Shown here: piece by piece, positions 17,148 to 18,662 of the stretch
Numbering within the stretch: the stretch's first letter is position 1
How the letters are laid out: each line of letters opens with the position of its first letter
Assembly (NCBI GenBank): GCA_964469555.1
Contig: CAYYAQ010000103.1
Span: 1 to 18,662, forward strand
DNA length: 18,662 nt
Direction: 5' to 3'
Source of the DNA: CAYYAQ01 sp964469555
Lineage (GTDB): Bacteria > Planctomycetota > UBA1135 > UBA2386
Program-made: the position numbers and the translations under genes
The notes under the pieces: generated by a model
What the model saw: only the letters and a program-made list of their open reading frames with translations
What the model was told of the DNA's origin: nothing
The model's database searches: none

Positions 17148-18228
17148 ATGACGCGATCCACCTTCTACCTCCTGCTCACCATCCTCGCCCTGGCACCCAC
17201 CGGGTTCGCACAGAATCGGGTCGTGCCCTCGCACCTGGCAACCGTCGAGGGCAACAACTACTTCGACTTCCCCTTCGTCTACGACAAGGGGCACTTCCAG
17301 CAGATCTGGGAGGGGCCCGCTGTGTGCGGATCGACTGCGGTGATCATGCAGGTGAGCTTCCGGCGTGACACCGACTACCGCAAGCAGAGCTACGTGGCCA
17401 AGACCTTCGCCAATACAACAGTCTCGCTCGGCTCGACTCCTGTGTCGCCGGCCAAGATGTCGACCACCTTCGCCATCAACCTGGTGGGTGCGACCATGAC
17501 GACCCTCGTCAACGGTGTGAACTTCACGCTGCCGGCGCAGACGCAGTACACGTCGGTCGCTCCCTTCAACGTGCACTACCCGTTGACCACGCCCTTTATC
17601 TTCCAGCGATCGAGCGGCAACCTGATCATGGAGTGGATTGTTCCCGGCAACGCAAACAGCAAGTCCGTCTACACTCTCGACGGCGAGATCCCGACCAAGA
17701 ACACCGGCTACGTGCGCTCGTTCGGAACATTCGGCAAGTTCAAGTCGGGCGAGACGCCGACGCTCGTGTGTGATCCAAGCACGTTGATCCCTGGTGGCTC
17801 GATCGATCTCAGTGTGAGCCCGCTGAAGAGCGCCTACCCCGCCGCAGCGTTCTTCGATACCTCCAACACAACCTATGCCGGGCTTTCGCTGCCATTCGAC
17901 CTCGGCACGATCGGCGGCCAAGGCAGCTTCCTCTACACCGGGCGGNNNNNNNNNNACGCAGGGCTACCGCGCCAACGTCAAGTTGCCACTGCCGAACAAC
18001 AGCTCGTACGCTGGCTTCAAGCTCTTCGGGCAGAGCTGGTTCGCGGACAAGAACTCGAACAACCTGGGCGTCGTGACCTCGAATGCCGTGGAGCTCGTCG
18101 CGGGCACCGGCACCCCCTACACCCGCATCCTCGGGCAACAGAGCAGCACGGCGACGACTGGCTTCTTCGAGAAGGGGAACTCGAGATTCGGCGGTCCCGT
18201 GGTTCTGTTCACGGGATCGATCAACTGA
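17148..18228 (+). CDS. Secreted protein of unknown function, split by an assembly gap
   Basis: ATG at 17148 opens a signal peptide (residues 1-21, ending in GFAQN). The first 266 residues are in one frame up to a 10-N gap at 17946-17955. After the gap the protein continues in another frame (GYRANVKLPLPNNSSYAGFK) to the TGA at 18226-18228. Both sides belong to one domain, so the shift comes from the placeholder gap; the missing DNA should be a multiple of 3 long. The N-terminal 200 residues are beta-rich (FPFVYDKGHFQQIW, QVSFRRDTDY, LIMEWIVPGNANS). The C-terminal 130 start at CDPSTLIPGGSIDLSV, include SLPFDLGTIGGQGSF and end in VTSNAVELVAG plus about 40 residues. This C-terminal layout resembles the end of the CotH protein. 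No catalytic motif is visible; a surface or adhesive role is only a guess. Confidence 0.75.
17946..17955. other. Assembly gap (10 N)
   Basis: Ten N bases are a placeholder of unknown true length inside the secreted protein gene. The reading frames before and after differ, and reconciling them requires a gap of 3n bases. Confidence 0.98.
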
Positions 18229-18300
18229 AGGTACTTCGGCAGAGGAGCTGTCGAGAAGCTGTGGGGATCGGAGCTGAACCGGACAAGCGAGCTGGCGCGG

Positions 18301-18662
18301 GAATGGAAACCAGGGCTTTCCCTCCCCCACGCCATCCGCTTCCTGTTGGCAAGAGACCCGCGGCTCTGCGCCCGGGTCCGCGGCATCTTCGTCCGCGCCG
18401 TCTGGTCCTTCTACCAACGCCGCGCCCGTGACGCCGGCGACCGCGGCGGGCGCGCCGGCGCCGTCGTCTGCACCCAGAGGTTCGACAGCGCGCTGCGGCT
18501 CGACGTGCACTTCCACGCCCTGGTGCTAGACGGAATCTACACGGGCTTCGGATCGCGCGAGTCCCCCACTCCTGGGCCGAACTTGTGCGCAGGACGTTTC
18601 TCGTCGGCGTACTCGCCTGCCCCTGCGGCGCACGACGGCGAGTGCTCGCTCCAGTCTGTGAC
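18301..18662 (+). mobile_element. Decayed IS91-family transposase fragment, continues past the window edge
   Basis: From 18313 one frame reads GLSLPHAIRFLLARDPRLCA, then FVRAVWSFYQRRARDAG, RGGRAGAVVCTQRF, and LRLDVHFHALVLDGIY ending near 18543. This is the central part of IS91-type Y2 transposases, including an HUH-type His-Phe-His motif. The next recognisable piece is in another frame from about 18570: SWAELVRRTFLVGVLACPCG, which matches the far C-terminal part of the family (usually W-(A/E)-L-x-R-VF-x-x-DVLxCPxCG). The segment that normally lies between them, including the catalytic tyrosines, is missing. The N-terminal zinc-binding part is also absent, because a stop at 18226 closes the frame upstream. 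The element is therefore inactive. No terminal repeats or target site could be seen. Confidence 0.75.

Noticed and set aside
16683..17921. Long minus-strand frame of 412 codons.
   Set aside because: It is antisense to the secreted gene at 17148, is rich in Arg/His/Val/Gly as expected for a shadow frame, and has no protein motif.
17956..18431. Continuation of the gene at 17148 in its original frame to 18431.
   Set aside because: After the N gap that frame becomes low-information Arg/Ala sequence, while the adjacent frame continues the domain and ends at 18228.
1..18662. CRISPR array, rRNA, complete tRNA or riboswitch.
   Set aside because: No regularly spaced direct repeats, no cloverleaf, and no conserved RNA segments were seen on reading both strands.

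Overview
The window is GC-rich, gene-dense bacterial DNA. Its gene content points to a planctomycete-type heterotroph (Planctomycetota or a close PVC relative). It carries a secreted sulfatase, a sialate O-acetylesterase, a GH29 fucosidase-like lipoprotein, a DUF4091 glycosidase-like protein, a CotH/lamin-tail surface protein, a planctomycete-style haem-binding domain and a large secreted transglutaminase-like protein. Almost every gene starts with a signal peptide or lipobox, few have a clear Shine-Dalgarno site, and most neighbours are convergent or divergent, not in operons. The lineage call is inference from gene content; no rRNA or other marker is present.

Layout. 1-119: tail of an unidentified gene cut by the window edge. 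188-4621: a sulfated/acetylated glycan block of sialate O-acetylesterase (+), GH29-type alpha-L-fucosidase (-, convergent, 3 bases apart) and sulfatase (+, divergent). 4634-4831: a headless C-terminal remnant of a BNR_4-type secreted protein (-). 4986-5417: a small lipoprotein with an antibiotic-biosynthesis-monooxygenase fold (+). 5418-5695: nothing recognised. 5696-8353: 885-residue DNRLRE-like/DUF4091 secreted protein (-). 8354-8598: nothing recognised. 8599-9060: DUF6998-type protein with a possible nuclease-like E/D/QxK pattern (-). 9370-16207: four plus-strand genes, namely CotH kinase/lamin-tail protein, a small membrane protein, an MFS transporter and a secreted transglutaminase-like protein. 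16237-16867: a broken haem-binding gene (-). 17148-18228: a secreted protein interrupted by a 10-N assembly gap. 18301-18662: a decayed IS91-family transposase running off the edge.

How the parts may work together. Deacetylation (esterase), desulfation (sulfatase), defucosylation (GH29), the glycosidase-like DUF4091 protein and the lost BNR_4 protein fit stepwise exolytic attack on a sulfated, fucose-containing or ulvan-like polysaccharide outside the cytoplasm, and the MFS carrier could import a product. There is no SusC/D pair or regulator in the window, so this is a loose gene neighbourhood and not a classical PUL. The second half is dominated by secreted proteins of unknown target. Three separate decayed genes (BNR_4, haem-binding, IS91 transposase) mark the region as accessory and in flux. 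I did not find a convincing new multi-gene system. The best leads are the transglutaminase-like protein, the DUF6998 protein, and a C-terminal domain that seems shared by two secreted proteins.
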